Assembly (NCBI RefSeq): GCF_030693805.1 | Contig: NZ_JAUXZW010000323.1 | Span: 1 to 39,326 of the forward strand | Origin: Phenylobacterium sp. | GTDB taxonomy: Bacteria > Pseudomonadota > Alphaproteobacteria > Caulobacterales > Caulobacteraceae | Direction of reading: 5' to 3' | DNA length: 39,326 nucleotides | Shown here: piece after piece, positions 24,346-33,582 of the stretch | How positions within the stretch are numbered: position 1 is the first letter of the stretch | Layout of the letters: each line of letters begins with the position of its first letter | Notes under the pieces: generated by a model | Told to the model about the DNA's origin: nothing | Database searches by the model: none | What the model saw: only the letters and a program-made list of their open reading frames with translations | Translations under genes and position numbers: made by a program

Positions 24346-27300
24346 TCACGGATCGAGGTTGAGCAGGCCAGGGTCGCCGCCTTGGGCTGCGATGTTCACC
24401 GACAAGGCGCGTTCCACCGCATAGCGAAGCAGGCTGTTGGGTCCGCCAGCCTTGGGCCCAGTGCCCGACAGCCCCTCGCCGCCGAACGGCTGGACGCCGA
24501 CCACCGCGCCGATGATCGACCGGTTCACATAGGCGTTGCCAGCCGGCACGCTCGCCAGCACCTGGGCGGCGAAGCCGTCCAGCCGGCTGTGGACGCCAAG
24601 CGTCAGGCCGTAGCCGGCGGCGACCAACGGCGCGGCCGCGGCGGCGATCTGGGCCGGGTCGTAGCGCACCACATGCAGGATCGGCCCGAACACCTCGCTC
24701 TGCAGGAAGGCGGCGTCCGGGATCTCCGCCAGGGTCGGGCCGAAGAATGTCCCGGCGTGCGGCGTCCCCAGACGGCGAACCACCTTTGCCTGGGCCTCCA
24801 GGCGGGCCAGGTGCGCATGCAGCGCGCCCAGCGCCTCCCGGTCGATGACCGGCCCGATATCGGTGGCGGCATCCGCCGGATCGCCCACCACGAGCGCGTC
24901 CATCGCCTCGGCGATCCCTGAGATCAATCCGTCCGCCGTCTCGTGCGGCGCGAACAGCAGGCGCAGCGCCGAGCAGCGCTGGCCGGCCGATCCAAAGGCG
25001 GAGACCAGGACGTCGTCGATCACCTGCTCGCGCAGGGCCGTGGTGTCGACGAACATCGCGTTGAGCCCTCCGGTCTCGGCGATCAGCGGGACGATAGGGC
25101 CGTCCCGCGCCGCCAGCGCACGGTTGATCGCCCAGGCGGTCTGCGTGCCCCCGGTGAAGGCGACGCCTGCGCACAATGGATGCTGGACCAACGCCTGACC
25201 CACCACGCCGCCATCACCCGGCAGCAGATGCAGGATGTCGACCGGCAGGCCGGCGGCGTGGAACAGGCGCACCGCCGCCGCGGCGATCACCGGGGACTGC
25301 TCGGCCGGCTTGGCGAGCACCGCGTCGCCGGCGGCCAGCGCCGCGGCCACCTGGCCGGTGAAGATCGCCAGCGGGAAGTTCCATGGACTGATGCAGGCGA
25401 ACACCCCCCGCCCTTTCAGCCTCAGGGTGTTGGTCTCTCCGGTCGGGCCCTTCAGCGTCACAGGCGCGTCGAACTGGCGCTCTGCGAGCATCGCGTAGTA
25501 GCGGCAGAAGTCGGCGGCCTCGCGAACCTCCGCGACCCCGTCGGCCAGCGTCTTTCCCGCTTCGCGCACGCACAGCGCCACCAGGTGATCACGGTCGTGC
25601 TCCAGAGCCTCGGCCATGGCGCGCAGCACTCGCGCCCGCGCCGCGCCGCCTTGGGCGTCCCAGGCTGGCTGAGCACCGGCGGCAGCGGCGAAGGCGGCCT
25701 GGATGTCATCGGCGGAAGCGCTCCACGTGCTTGCGACCACCCGATGAGGATCCGCCGGCGAAGACCGCTGCCTGCCCGCGCCCGCGCGCCGCTCGCGACC
25801 GCTGACGATCGGCCCTGCGCTCTCGGGGCTGCGATCGAGCTCGGTGATGGCGCGCGCCAACCGTTCGCGCTCCGCCGCCTGGGTGAGGTCGACGCCGGTG
25901 CTGTTGGCGCGGTCGGGCTGGAACAGGTCGGCCGGAAGCGGAATGCCAGGATGCGGCGCTCCACCGGACGCCTCCACCACCGCGATCGGATCGGCGGCGA
26001 CTGCGGCCGCCGGCGCGTTCGGGTCTGACAGGGCGTGTACGAAGGATGTGTTGGCGCCATTTTTCAGCAACCTGCGCACCAGGTACGGCAGCAGCTGTTC
26101 GTGTTCGCCAACCGGAGCGTAGACCTGCACCGGCAGTGGGCCGTAACGCGCCGTGGCCGCCTCATACAGCGTCTCGCCCATGCCATGCAGGCGCTGGAAG
26201 ACCGGCGTTGTTCCGGCCTGCTCGGCCATGGCGCGCACCGCCGCGACGGTGTGGGCGTTGTGCGTCGCGAACAGCGACCGCAGCGACGGTCCATTCGCCA
26301 GCAGTGCGCGGGCGCAGACCAGATAGGACAGATCGGTCGCCGCCTTGGTGGTGAACACCGGATATCCGGGCTGGCCCGCCACCTGCGCCCGCTTGATTTC
26401 CGCGTCCCAGTAGGCGCCCTTCACCAGGCGGACATGCAGGCTGCGACTACTCTCTTGCGCCAGGCCGTTCACGGCGGCGATCACCCGTGGCGCGCGTTTT
26501 TGATAGGCCTGCACGGCCAGGCCCAAGCCTGACCAGCCGGCTAGTGCCGGCGACGCGGCCAGCCGCGACAGCAGCTTCAGCGATAGAACCAGCCGATCAG
26601 CTTCCTCCGCGTCGATCGTGAGATCGGTTTGACTGTCGGCCGCCTGGCGCGCCAGCCGCTCCAGCCGCGGATAGAGGCCGTCGAAGACCTGGGCTTCGTG
26701 CAGGGCGTCGTAGCGCGACGACAGGGCGGAGAGCTTCACCGACAAGCCGTGCCTGCGGTCGGGCCCGAGCCGGCGGTTCTCCTGCGCAACCCGCTCCAGC
26801 GCACCGGCGTAGGCGGCTTCGTAGCGCTCGGCGTCGCCTTCGGTGCGCGCGCCCTCCCCGAGCATGTCGAACGAACAGACGAAGCCTTCCGCAGCGGCGC
26901 GACCCAGAGCCTGCTCGATGGATCGTCCGAGGACGAACTGTTCGCCCATGATCCGCAGCGCGGCGGCGATGGCGGCGCGGATCACCGGCTCGCCCACCCG
27001 GCCGGCCAGCCGGCGGACGAACGACGGCAGGTCCCGGCGCATCTCCGGATCGGGGTCCACCAGCCGGCCGGTGAGCATCAGGCTCCATGTCGAGGCGTTG
27101 ACCAACAGGCTGTCGGAACGGCCGACGTGGCAGGCCCAGTCGGCGGAGGCGATCCGCTCGGCGATCAGCCGGTCACGCGTGGCGGTGTCCGGCGTGCGCA
27201 GAAGCGCCTCGGCCAGGCACATCAGCGCCAGGCCTTCCTGGGTCGAAAGACTGAATTCCTGCAGGAAGCGCTGCACCACGCCAGCGCGGGAGACCGCACC

Positions 27301-27441
27301 GCGCGTCTCGCGCACAAGGGCCTCGGCCTCGCGGGCCACGATCTGGCGCTCGGACTCATTGAGCGGGGCGGCTGCGAGCAAGGCCCGGGCGGCCTGTCGC
27401 TCGTCCACGAACTTCTCGAGATCGAGGTCGTCCCAGGCCAT
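24346..27441 (-). CDS. putA: Bifunctional proline dehydrogenase / L-glutamate gamma-semialdehyde dehydrogenase PutA
   Basis: A 1031-residue enzyme that oxidises proline to glutamate in two steps. The FAD proline dehydrogenase barrel spans about 90-450 (GLSVKLSALSSRYDA, RLVKGAYWDAEIKRAQVAGQPGYPVFTTKAATDLSYL, RRLLKNGANTSFVHAL). The aldehyde dehydrogenase domain spans about 530-1020, with the general-base Glu in PLIAETGGLNAMF and the catalytic Cys near residue 822 in GSAGQRCSALRLL. The N-terminus has no ribbon-helix-helix DNA-binding domain, so this is the short, non-regulatory PutA. The ATG at 27441 follows GGAG; an earlier in-frame ATG at 27480 would overlap the ompA terminator. Confidence 0.95.
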   Translation of the reverse strand: MAWDDLDLEKFVDERQAARALLAAAPLNESERQIVAREAEALVRETRGAVSRAGVVQRFLQEFSLSTQEGLALMCLAEALLRTPDTATRDRLIAERIASADWACHVGRSDSLLVNASTWSLMLTGRLVDPDPEMRRDLPSFVRRLAGRVGEPVIRAAIAAALRIMGEQFVLGRSIEQALGRAAAEGFVCSFDMLGEGARTEGDAERYEAAYAGALERVAQENRRLGPDRRHGLSVKLSALSSRYDALHEAQVFDGLYPRLERLARQAADSQTDLTIDAEEADRLVLSLKLLSRLAASPALAGWSGLGLAVQAYQKRAPRVIAAVNGLAQESSRSLHVRLVKGAYWDAEIKRAQVAGQPGYPVFTTKAATDLSYLVCARALLANGPSLRSLFATHNAHTVAAVRAMAEQAGTTPVFQRLHGMGETLYEAATARYGPLPVQVYAPVGEHEQLLPYLVRRLLKNGANTSFVHALSDPNAPAAAVAADPIAVVEASGGAPHPGIPLPADLFQPDRANSTGVDLTQAAERERLARAITELDRSPESAGPIVSGRERRAGAGRQRSSPADPHRVVASTWSASADDIQAAFAAAAGAQPAWDAQGGAARARVLRAMAEALEHDRDHLVALCVREAGKTLADGVAEVREAADFCRYYAMLAERQFDAPVTLKGPTGETNTLRLKGRGVFACISPWNFPLAIFTGQVAAALAAGDAVLAKPAEQSPVIAAAAVRLFHAAGLPVDILHLLPGDGGVVGQALVQHPLCAGVAFTGGTQTAWAINRALAARDGPIVPLIAETGGLNAMFVDTTALREQVIDDVLVSAFGSAGQRCSALRLLFAPHETADGLISGIAEAMDALVVGDPADAATDIGPVIDREALGALHAHLARLEAQAKVVRRLGTPHAGTFFGPTLAEIPDAAFLQSEVFGPILHVVRYDPAQIAAAAAPLVAAGYGLTLGVHSRLDGFAAQVLASVPAGNAYVNRSIIGAVVGVQPFGGEGLSGTGPKAGGPNSLLRYAVERALSVNIAAQGGDPGLLNLDP

Positions 27442-27481
27442 GTGCGCTCCGATCCGCAAGCATGCTGGCTCGGAGCACACC

Positions 27482-27518
27482 CAAAAGCAAAGGGGCCCGG
27501 TCTTTCGACCGGGCCCCT
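27482..27518 (-). terminator. Intrinsic terminator after the OmpA-family gene
   Basis: A perfect 12-bp GC-rich stem (27491-27502 with 27507-27518, core GGGGCCCGGTC) with a TTTC loop lies 35 bases after the stop codon of the OmpA-family gene. On the minus strand it is followed by TTGCTTTTGG, which is moderately T-rich. It should separate the porin transcript from putA. Confidence 0.85.
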
Positions 27519-27553
27519 CGCTATTCGGCTAAGCCGTCTTGTCTAAATCGAGA

Positions 27554-28756
27554 TCAGAAGTTGATGTCGATCGTCGAACGACGGTTCAGCGGTTCCTTGA
27601 CGCCGTCGCCAGTGGCGACCGCAGGAGCCGATTCACCCTTCCAGTCGACTTGCAGGGCGGTCTGGGCGACGCCCAGGCCAACCAGCGCATCGGCGACGGC
27701 CTTGGCGCGACGTTCCGACAGGCGGACGTTGTACGCCGGCGAGCCGGAGGTGTCCGCGTGGCCCACCACGACGACCTGGGTCGCACGGCCGGCGCTGGCG
27801 TAGTTGGCGGCTTCCTGAACCACCGTCTGGGCTTCCGGCGTCAGCACGTACTGATCGAACGGGAAGTAGACGATGAATTGCTTGGCCTCATACGCCGGCG
27901 GAGGCGGCGGAGGAGGCGGCGGGGGAGGCGGCGGCGGGGGCGGAGGAGGCGGCGGGGGCGGCGGAGCCGACCCGAACGCGTACCGCAGGCCGAGCGTCAC
28001 CGACTGGTCGCGGTATTCGCCGCGGAACACGCCAGGTTGGATCGGGCCGACAGCGCCGGTCGCGGCGTTCAGGCCAACGCCCTGCAGCTGCAGTTCCGTG
28101 CCGCCGAGCCAGCGGTAGGTCAGGTCGACGTTCAGGCGGTCCGAAGCCTTCCACGCGACGCCGGCGATCGCCTGATAGGCGAGCGCGGTGTCGTCGTCGT
28201 CGAAGCGCATGTTCTGGAACGCCGGGTTCGCCGCCGTGATGGCGCCGGTGATGTTCGAGAACTGGCCAAGAGCGTCAATCTTGACGTGATTGACGCCGAC
28301 GCCAGCGCCGATGAACGGGTTGATCGACGACCCGGGCATGAAGTCCCACAGCACATTCGCCATGCCGGTCCAGGCCGTGATGTCGCCGCTGGGCGAACCG
28401 CAGTTAGGAGCAGCGGCGGTGCGCGTCACGTTGGGCGTGCACAGGCCGAGGATGGGGTTGATCGCGCCGCCGCGGATCGACTCGATATCGCCGGGGCGAT
28501 AGCCGAGTTCCGCTTCCACGCGCAGGTGGTCGGTGAACTGATAACCGAGACGGGCGAAGCCGGCCCAGTCTTCTTCCTGGTTGAAATCCCAGGACAGTTG
28601 GCGACCGCCGATCAGGTCCGACGACGTGCCGTCGATCCCTTCGGGCCAGTGGTAACCGAGATCCACGGCGCCGTACCAGCCGGTGTCTTGCGCGGCTGCG
28701 CCGGACGCGGCGAACACCGCCGCCAGCGCGGCTCCCGCCAGGAGTTTGAACTTCAT
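27554..28756 (-). CDS. OmpA-family outer-membrane protein with polyproline linker
   Basis: A 400-residue protein. The signal peptide MKFKLLAGAALAAVFAASGAAA is followed by an eight-strand-type barrel domain (about 22-260: WYGAVDLGYHWPEG, FARLGYQFTDHLRVEAELGYR, LGLRYAFGS). Then come 23 uninterrupted prolines (27896-27964) and the peptidoglycan-binding OmpA domain (about 295-400: VYFPFDQYVLTPEAQ, VGHADTSGS, YNVRLSERRAKAV, LNRRSTIDINF). The Asp in HADTSG and the Arg in LSERR are the residues that hold diaminopimelate in the family. It ties the outer membrane to the cell wall. GAGGG precedes the ATG and a strong terminator follows, as expected of a highly expressed gene. Confidence 0.95.
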   Translation of the reverse strand: MKFKLLAGAALAAVFAASGAAAQDTGWYGAVDLGYHWPEGIDGTSSDLIGGRQLSWDFNQEEDWAGFARLGYQFTDHLRVEAELGYRPGDIESIRGGAINPILGLCTPNVTRTAAAPNCGSPSGDITAWTGMANVLWDFMPGSSINPFIGAGVGVNHVKIDALGQFSNITGAITAANPAFQNMRFDDDDTALAYQAIAGVAWKASDRLNVDLTYRWLGGTELQLQGVGLNAATGAVGPIQPGVFRGEYRDQSVTLGLRYAFGSAPPPPPPPPPPPPPPPPPPPPPPPAYEAKQFIVYFPFDQYVLTPEAQTVVQEAANYASAGRATQVVVVGHADTSGSPAYNVRLSERRAKAVADALVGLGVAQTALQVDWKGESAPAVATGDGVKEPLNRRSTIDINF

Positions 28757-29249
28757 TATAGGAGCCCTCTTTTGCCCTCAGTGGTGCGGCCGAATGACCT
28801 AACCGCTTATATCAAGGACGAGACATTGCGTAAGTGTCACCGAAGCCACACTTAGCATGCAAATTCTCAGCCCTCACGACGTAACGCTGACAGGCTACAC
28901 TGCGATGCTCGGCACAAGGCGTGCCGCACTGCGGTGTAGATCGCGCGTGTGTCCGTAGCAAGTGGCACGTTCGACCCCTTGCTGCGGCAACCCTTATATT
29001 TGGTCTGACGAGTAGATAGCCGCCCAGCCATTAACGAATGGCTCGCGACGGAGTCCGAAGGCGATCGATCACCTGACGCAAGCCTGAAGACCGGTCTATG
29101 CGCATTGCAGCGCTGCGCCCATCCGACACCTTGCATCATGCGTGACCAGCCCGCCCCACCGTCGTTTAGCCGACGCTGCAACGCACCCGCGAGGTACTGG
29201 TTCCGCGGATTCTTTCCGACCCTCAAAGCCGACGCCAGTCGTCCCTGCG
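28757..29249. other. 493-base gene-free region between ompA-family and Kef genes
   Basis: Neither strand holds a convincing gene: open frames present have no ribosome site and no family-like sequence. The part next to 28756 must contain the promoter and leader of the OmpA-family gene. GC content is visibly lower than in neighbouring genes around 28785-28870 and 28980-29040. I see no tRNA, no clear hairpin with T-run and no repeat. A small RNA cannot be excluded. Confidence 0.5.
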
Positions 29250-31049
29250 TCAGGGGGCCGCACCGGGTTCGCCGCTCTGGCGATAGCGGCGCAGCCGGCC
29301 GCCAAGCGCTTCCGGTCGATTCAGCGACTTGCGCACCTCGTCCCGGCGCTCGTGGATCGAGGCGATGACCAGCCCCATGGGCACGCCGATCTCGACCAGC
29401 AGCGCCTCCGAGAGCTGCAGGCTGGCCTCGATAGTCTCGGGCACGGCGTCGGTGGCGCCTAGCTCGTAGAGGCGTTCGGCCTGGCGCGCGTCGCGGGCGC
29501 GGGCGATGATCTTGAGGTCGGCGCGTTGTTCGCGCGCCAGGCTGACCACGGTCTCCACAGCTTCCGCGTCATCCATGGTGATCACCAGGGCCGAGGCCTC
29601 GCCCAGACCGCAGCGCTTCAGGAACTCGATCCGGGCTGCATCGCCAAAGTAGATCGCGTCGCCGCTGCGTCGGCCGATCTCCACCAGCTTGGCGTCGCGC
29701 TCGGCGGCCACCCAGGGGATCTCGTGTCGATGCAGCATCTCGCCGACCAGGCGGCCCACCCGACCGTAGCCGATCACCAGCACCCTGGGGGTGACCGCGG
29801 GCGCCGTCGACTCGACCGGTTCCTGCGGCAGCTCGCTGGGCGTCACCTTGCGGCCGCCCAGCTTCAAGCCCCACGCCGCCAGCACGGGAATGCTCATCAT
29901 CGACAGCGTCGAGGCGACCAGCACGGTCTGAGCGATGGCTTCGGGAACGATACCGCCGCCGACCGCGGACGACAGGATGACGAAGGCGAACTCCCCGCCC
30001 CCCGCCAGCAGCAACGCCGCCTCGATGGCGCTTTGGCTGGTCAGCCGGAACAACCTCGCCAGCCCGAAGATCACGGTGGTGTTCAGCGCCACCATGCCGA
30101 TCGCCAGCGCCGGGATCAGCAGGGGGTTGGCCGCCAGCGTCGAGAGGTTCAGGCCGATCCCCACCGACAGAAAGAACAGACCCAGCAGCAGGCCCTTGAA
30201 CGGCTCGATGGTGACCTCGACCTCATGCCGGAATTCGGTCTCCGCCAGCAGCAGTCCGGCGATGAACGCGCCGATCGCCATCGACAAGCCGGCGAGCGCG
30301 CTGACCAGACCCGCGCCGATCACCACCAGCAGGCAGGCGGCCATGAACAGCTCTTCGCTCTTGGCGCGGGCGACCGAGCGCAGCATTGGCCGCAGCAACA
30401 GCCGCCCGAACGCCAGCAGCACCAGCACGCCGATGGCGGCCGGCGCGAAGGTCAGCAACAGATTGGGCGACAGTCCCTGGTCCGCGCGGCCACTGGTCAT
30501 CGCGATGGTGATCAGGATCGGAGCCACGGCCAGATCCTGGAACAGCAAGACGGAGAACGTCGCGCGCCCGGCTTGCGAGTGTTGGCGCTTGCGCTCCGCC
30601 AGGATCGGCATGACCACCGCGGTTGAGGACAGCGCCAGCGCCGCCCCGATCGCCGCGGCGCTGGCGACCGACTGACCCATGGCCACGGCCGCCGCGGCGA
30701 TGATGCCGGCGCATAGCGTCACCTGCAGTGCGCCCATGCCGAACACATAACGGCGCAGCAGCCGCAGGCGCTGCCACGACAACTCCAGCCCGATCATGAA
30801 CAGCAGGAACACGACGCCCAGTTCGGCGAGCTGGGCGATCTCGCCCGGGTTGTCGATAGTGACATAGGCGACCCACGGCGCCGCGTCGGACAATGACGCC
30901 AGGCCGTAGGGGCCGAGCAGCACGCCGGCGCCCAGGAAGCCCAGGATCGGACTGACGCGCCAGCGCCGGAACAGCGGCACAATGATTCCGGCGGTCGCCA
31001 GGAACAGCACGACATCCTTGTAGTCGCCTGCCGATACGTGGCCTTCCAT
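29250..31049 (-). CDS. Kef-type monovalent cation:proton antiporter (CPA2)
   Basis: A 599-residue inner-membrane protein with about 12 membrane segments (about 10-390), including GFLGAGVLLGPYGL, the family motif GVVFLLFMIGLELS and ALALSSTAVVMPIL. A cytosolic RCK/TrkA-N domain (about 420-540) carries the nucleotide-binding loop VIGYGRVGRLVGEM and YFGDAARIEFLKRCGL. Such proteins exchange K+ or Na+ for H+ and are gated by nucleotide or glutathione adducts through the RCK domain. Architecture matches KefB/KefC or YbaL; which ion is moved cannot be told. AGGAG lies before the ATG at 31049. It is divergent from the M13 peptidase gene. Confidence 0.92.
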   Translation of the reverse strand: MEGHVSAGDYKDVVLFLATAGIIVPLFRRWRVSPILGFLGAGVLLGPYGLASLSDAAPWVAYVTIDNPGEIAQLAELGVVFLLFMIGLELSWQRLRLLRRYVFGMGALQVTLCAGIIAAAAVAMGQSVASAAAIGAALALSSTAVVMPILAERKRQHSQAGRATFSVLLFQDLAVAPILITIAMTSGRADQGLSPNLLLTFAPAAIGVLVLLAFGRLLLRPMLRSVARAKSEELFMAACLLVVIGAGLVSALAGLSMAIGAFIAGLLLAETEFRHEVEVTIEPFKGLLLGLFFLSVGIGLNLSTLAANPLLIPALAIGMVALNTTVIFGLARLFRLTSQSAIEAALLLAGGGEFAFVILSSAVGGGIVPEAIAQTVLVASTLSMMSIPVLAAWGLKLGGRKVTPSELPQEPVESTAPAVTPRVLVIGYGRVGRLVGEMLHRHEIPWVAAERDAKLVEIGRRSGDAIYFGDAARIEFLKRCGLGEASALVITMDDAEAVETVVSLAREQRADLKIIARARDARQAERLYELGATDAVPETIEASLQLSEALLVEIGVPMGLVIASIHERRDEVRKSLNRPEALGGRLRRYRQSGEPGAAP

Positions 31050-31216
31050 ACGTTCTCCTGCGCCCGACGATGAGCCCTGCTGCCCGCGACGGGTCGCGAA
31101 TCCGCGGCGCCCGCAACCTTCGCCGCAAGAGCGCCCGGGTTCATAACAAAAAAGTCACGAGCCCCCAGCGCCGTGACCGGGGCAAGGTCGCAGCCTCAAT
31201 TTCGCGAGGCTACCCT

Positions 31217-33307
31217 GTGATCAAGGCTGCATTGCTCGTCGCCGCGTCGGCGGGCGCTCTTCTTTCGGCGTTCGACGCGGCGGCGCAAGCCGAGCCCGCC
31301 CGCGCCGCACCCGCCCCCACGACGGCGGCGACCGCCGTCGCCGATCTGTCGAAGGCCCCGCGCATGGGGACCTGGGGCTTCGACCTCACCGGACGCGACA
31401 CCGCCGTCGGCCCGGGCGAGAGCTTCTTCCTCTACGCCAACGGAACCTATCTGAAGCGGACAGAGATCCCGGCCGACCGCTCACGCTATGGCAATTTCGA
31501 CGCGCTGAACGAGCTTTCCGTGAACCGCATGCGCGCGGTGGCGGACAAGGCCGCGGGCGCGCCCTCCGCCCAAGGCGAACAGGCGCTGGTCGGCGCCCTG
31601 TACAAAAGCTTCCTCGACGAGACGAAGGTCGAGGCGCTGGGCGCCAAGCCGCTGGAACAGGATTTGGCCACGGTGCGCACGGCCCGCGACAAGACCGATA
31701 TCGCCCGGTTGATGGGCGCGGCGGTCAAAGGCTTCGGCGGTTCGTTCTTCACCGCGGCGATCTACGACGACGCCAAGGACCCGATGAACTACGCGGTCTA
31801 TCTGGGCCAGGGCGGCATGGGCTTGCCGGACCGGGACTACTATCTGGAGCCCCGGTTCGCACCGCAGAAGACGGCCTATGAGGCCTATGTCGCAGCCATG
31901 CTCGGCCGCATCGGATGGAAGGATCCGCAAGGCGCCGCCAAGGCGATCGTCGCGCTGGAAACGGAGATCGCCAAGGTCTCCTGGACGCGCACCGAACGGC
32001 GCGACGACGAGAAGACCTACAACCCTTACCCGCTACCGGACCTCGTCGCCCTCGCCCCGGGCTTCCCCTGGAAGGCGTACCTCGACGCGGCCGATCTCGG
32101 CGGCGTCCAGCGGGTGATCGCGTCGGAGAACACCGCCTTCCCGAAGATCGCCGCCATCTACGCGGCGACGCCGCTGGACGTGCTGAAGGCCTGGACGGCG
32201 TTCAACGTCGCCGACAACGCCGCGCCCTATCTCTCGAGAGGCTTCGAGCAGGCGCATTACCAGTTCCGCGACAAGACCTTGTCCGGGCAGCCCGAGCAGA
32301 AGCCCCGCTGGAAGCGCGCCGTGAACCTCGTCGACAGCCAGATCGGCGAAGCGCTCGGCAAGGCCTATGTCGCCGCCTACTTCCCGCCGGAGAGCAAGGC
32401 CAAGATGGAGGCCCTGGTCAACGACATCAAAACCGCCATGGGCCAGCGCATCGAGCGCGTGTCGTGGATGAGCCCGCAGACCAAGACCAAGGCGCTCGCC
32501 AAGCTGGCGAAGTTCACCGTCAAGATCGCCTATCCGGACAAGTGGCGCGACTACACCGGCCTCAGTCTGAAAGCCGACGACCTGTACGGCAACGTCGAGC
32601 GCGCAACCGCCTTCGACTGGGCCTATCGCGTCGGGCGCCTGGGCAAGCCCGTCGACCGCAGCGAGTGGGGCATGACCCCGCCGACCATCAACGCCTATTA
32701 CAGCTCGACCAAGAACGAGATCGTCTTCCCGGCTGCGATCCTCCAGCCGCCCTTCTTCGACCCCGACGGCGATCCGGCGATCAACTACGGCGGCATCGGC
32801 GGGGTGATCGGCCACGAGATCACCCACGGCTTCGACGACCAGGGCCGCAAGTCGGACGGCGACGGCCGGCTGAGCGACTGGTGGACGGCGGAAGACGCGG
32901 CCAAGTTCCAGGCCCAGGCCGACAAGCTTGGCAAGCAGTATTCCGCGGTCGAGGTGCTGCCGGGCGCCAAGATCAACGGCGACCTGACCATGGGCGAGAA
33001 CATCGCCGACCTTGGCGGGCTCCTGCTGGCGCTGGACGCGTATCACATCTCGCTGGGCGGCAAGCCGGCGCCGGTGATCGACGGCTTCACCGGCGACCAG
33101 CGGGTGTTCCTCGGCTGGGCTCAGGTGTGGCGCAGCAAGAACCGCGAAGACAGCATGCGCAAGCAACTGGTCAGCGACCCGCATTCGCCGCCGCAGTACC
33201 GGGTCGATCTCCCGGTCCGTAACATTGACGCCTTCTATGAGGCGTTCGGCGTAAAGCCAGGCTCGGCGATGTATGTGGCGCCTGAGGATCGCGCCCGAAT
33301 CTGGTGA
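31217..33307 (+). CDS. M13 (neprilysin-type) zinc metallopeptidase, exported
   Basis: A 696-residue exported endopeptidase. The GTG at 31217 gives a signal peptide (IKAALLVAASAGALLSAFDAAAQA) and follows GAGG at 8-base spacing; upstream in-frame starts add an Arg-rich stretch unlike an export signal. The N-terminal M13 domain starts with WGFDLTGRDTAVGPGESFFLYANGTYLK. The catalytic domain has NAYYSSTKNEIVFPAAIL, the zinc motif HEITH in GGVIGHEITHGFDDQGRKSDGDG, and GENIADLGGLLLALDAY with the third ligand Glu. The C-terminus ends KPGSAMYVAPEDRARIW, as in the family. Likely periplasmic or secreted; substrate unknown. Confidence 0.94.
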   Translation: MIKAALLVAASAGALLSAFDAAAQAEPARAAPAPTTAATAVADLSKAPRMGTWGFDLTGRDTAVGPGESFFLYANGTYLKRTEIPADRSRYGNFDALNELSVNRMRAVADKAAGAPSAQGEQALVGALYKSFLDETKVEALGAKPLEQDLATVRTARDKTDIARLMGAAVKGFGGSFFTAAIYDDAKDPMNYAVYLGQGGMGLPDRDYYLEPRFAPQKTAYEAYVAAMLGRIGWKDPQGAAKAIVALETEIAKVSWTRTERRDDEKTYNPYPLPDLVALAPGFPWKAYLDAADLGGVQRVIASENTAFPKIAAIYAATPLDVLKAWTAFNVADNAAPYLSRGFEQAHYQFRDKTLSGQPEQKPRWKRAVNLVDSQIGEALGKAYVAAYFPPESKAKMEALVNDIKTAMGQRIERVSWMSPQTKTKALAKLAKFTVKIAYPDKWRDYTGLSLKADDLYGNVERATAFDWAYRVGRLGKPVDRSEWGMTPPTINAYYSSTKNEIVFPAAILQPPFFDPDGDPAINYGGIGGVIGHEITHGFDDQGRKSDGDGRLSDWWTAEDAAKFQAQADKLGKQYSAVEVLPGAKINGDLTMGENIADLGGLLLALDAYHISLGGKPAPVIDGFTGDQRVFLGWAQVWRSKNREDSMRKQLVSDPHSPPQYRVDLPVRNIDAFYEAFGVKPGSAMYVAPEDRARIW

Positions 33308-33582
33308 CCCGATTTTAACTGACGCCTTTGTCAAAATTCAACGTCAGGCAAAAATTTGGCCCGCTGCGGGGGATAATCGCAGCGGGCCGAATTCCGAGCA
33401 ATTGCTCATATAGTAGGGCGTTTCCTCCCCGAAACGCCGGAGACGTCAGGACTAGCGCCGTCATGTCTCTCGCAGTTGTGACAAGATGGCAGTTTCGATT
33501 CCGAGTCAACACGGCGACCCGTGAATTGCATGCTATTTCGATGAGATTTTCGCGATAGCGCCAGTCTAGACGTCTCTCGGAC
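33308..33582. other. Structured intergenic region between convergent M13 peptidase and hisG genes
   Basis: This 275-base gap holds three inverted repeats: a 15-bp stem with one U-G pair at 33353-33393, a perfect 12-bp palindrome GAGCAATTGCTC at 33396-33407, and an 8-bp stem GGCGTTTC/GAAACGCC at 33417-33438. No gene on either strand is convincing. The first hairpin probably ends transcription. The rest could be the 3' end of a long transcript or a small RNA. Confidence 0.55.
33353..33393. terminator. Long hairpin terminator between convergent genes
   Basis: AATTTGGCCCGCTGC (33353-33367) pairs with GCAGCGGGCCGAATT (33379-33393), 15 bp including one U-G pair, across an 11-base loop. On the minus strand it is followed by TTTTTGCC, on the plus strand by no T-run. 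It lies 45 bases after the M13 peptidase stop and 190 bases after the hisG stop, so it can end both transcripts. Confidence 0.65.

Noticed and set aside
27873-28118. Plus-strand frame with a long poly-glycine run
   Set aside because: It is simply the reverse complement of the polyproline linker of the OmpA-family gene.
33328-33558. Possible small gene of 76 codons after the M13 peptidase
   Set aside because: It has no ribosome site, runs through three hairpins and has no recognisable sequence pattern.
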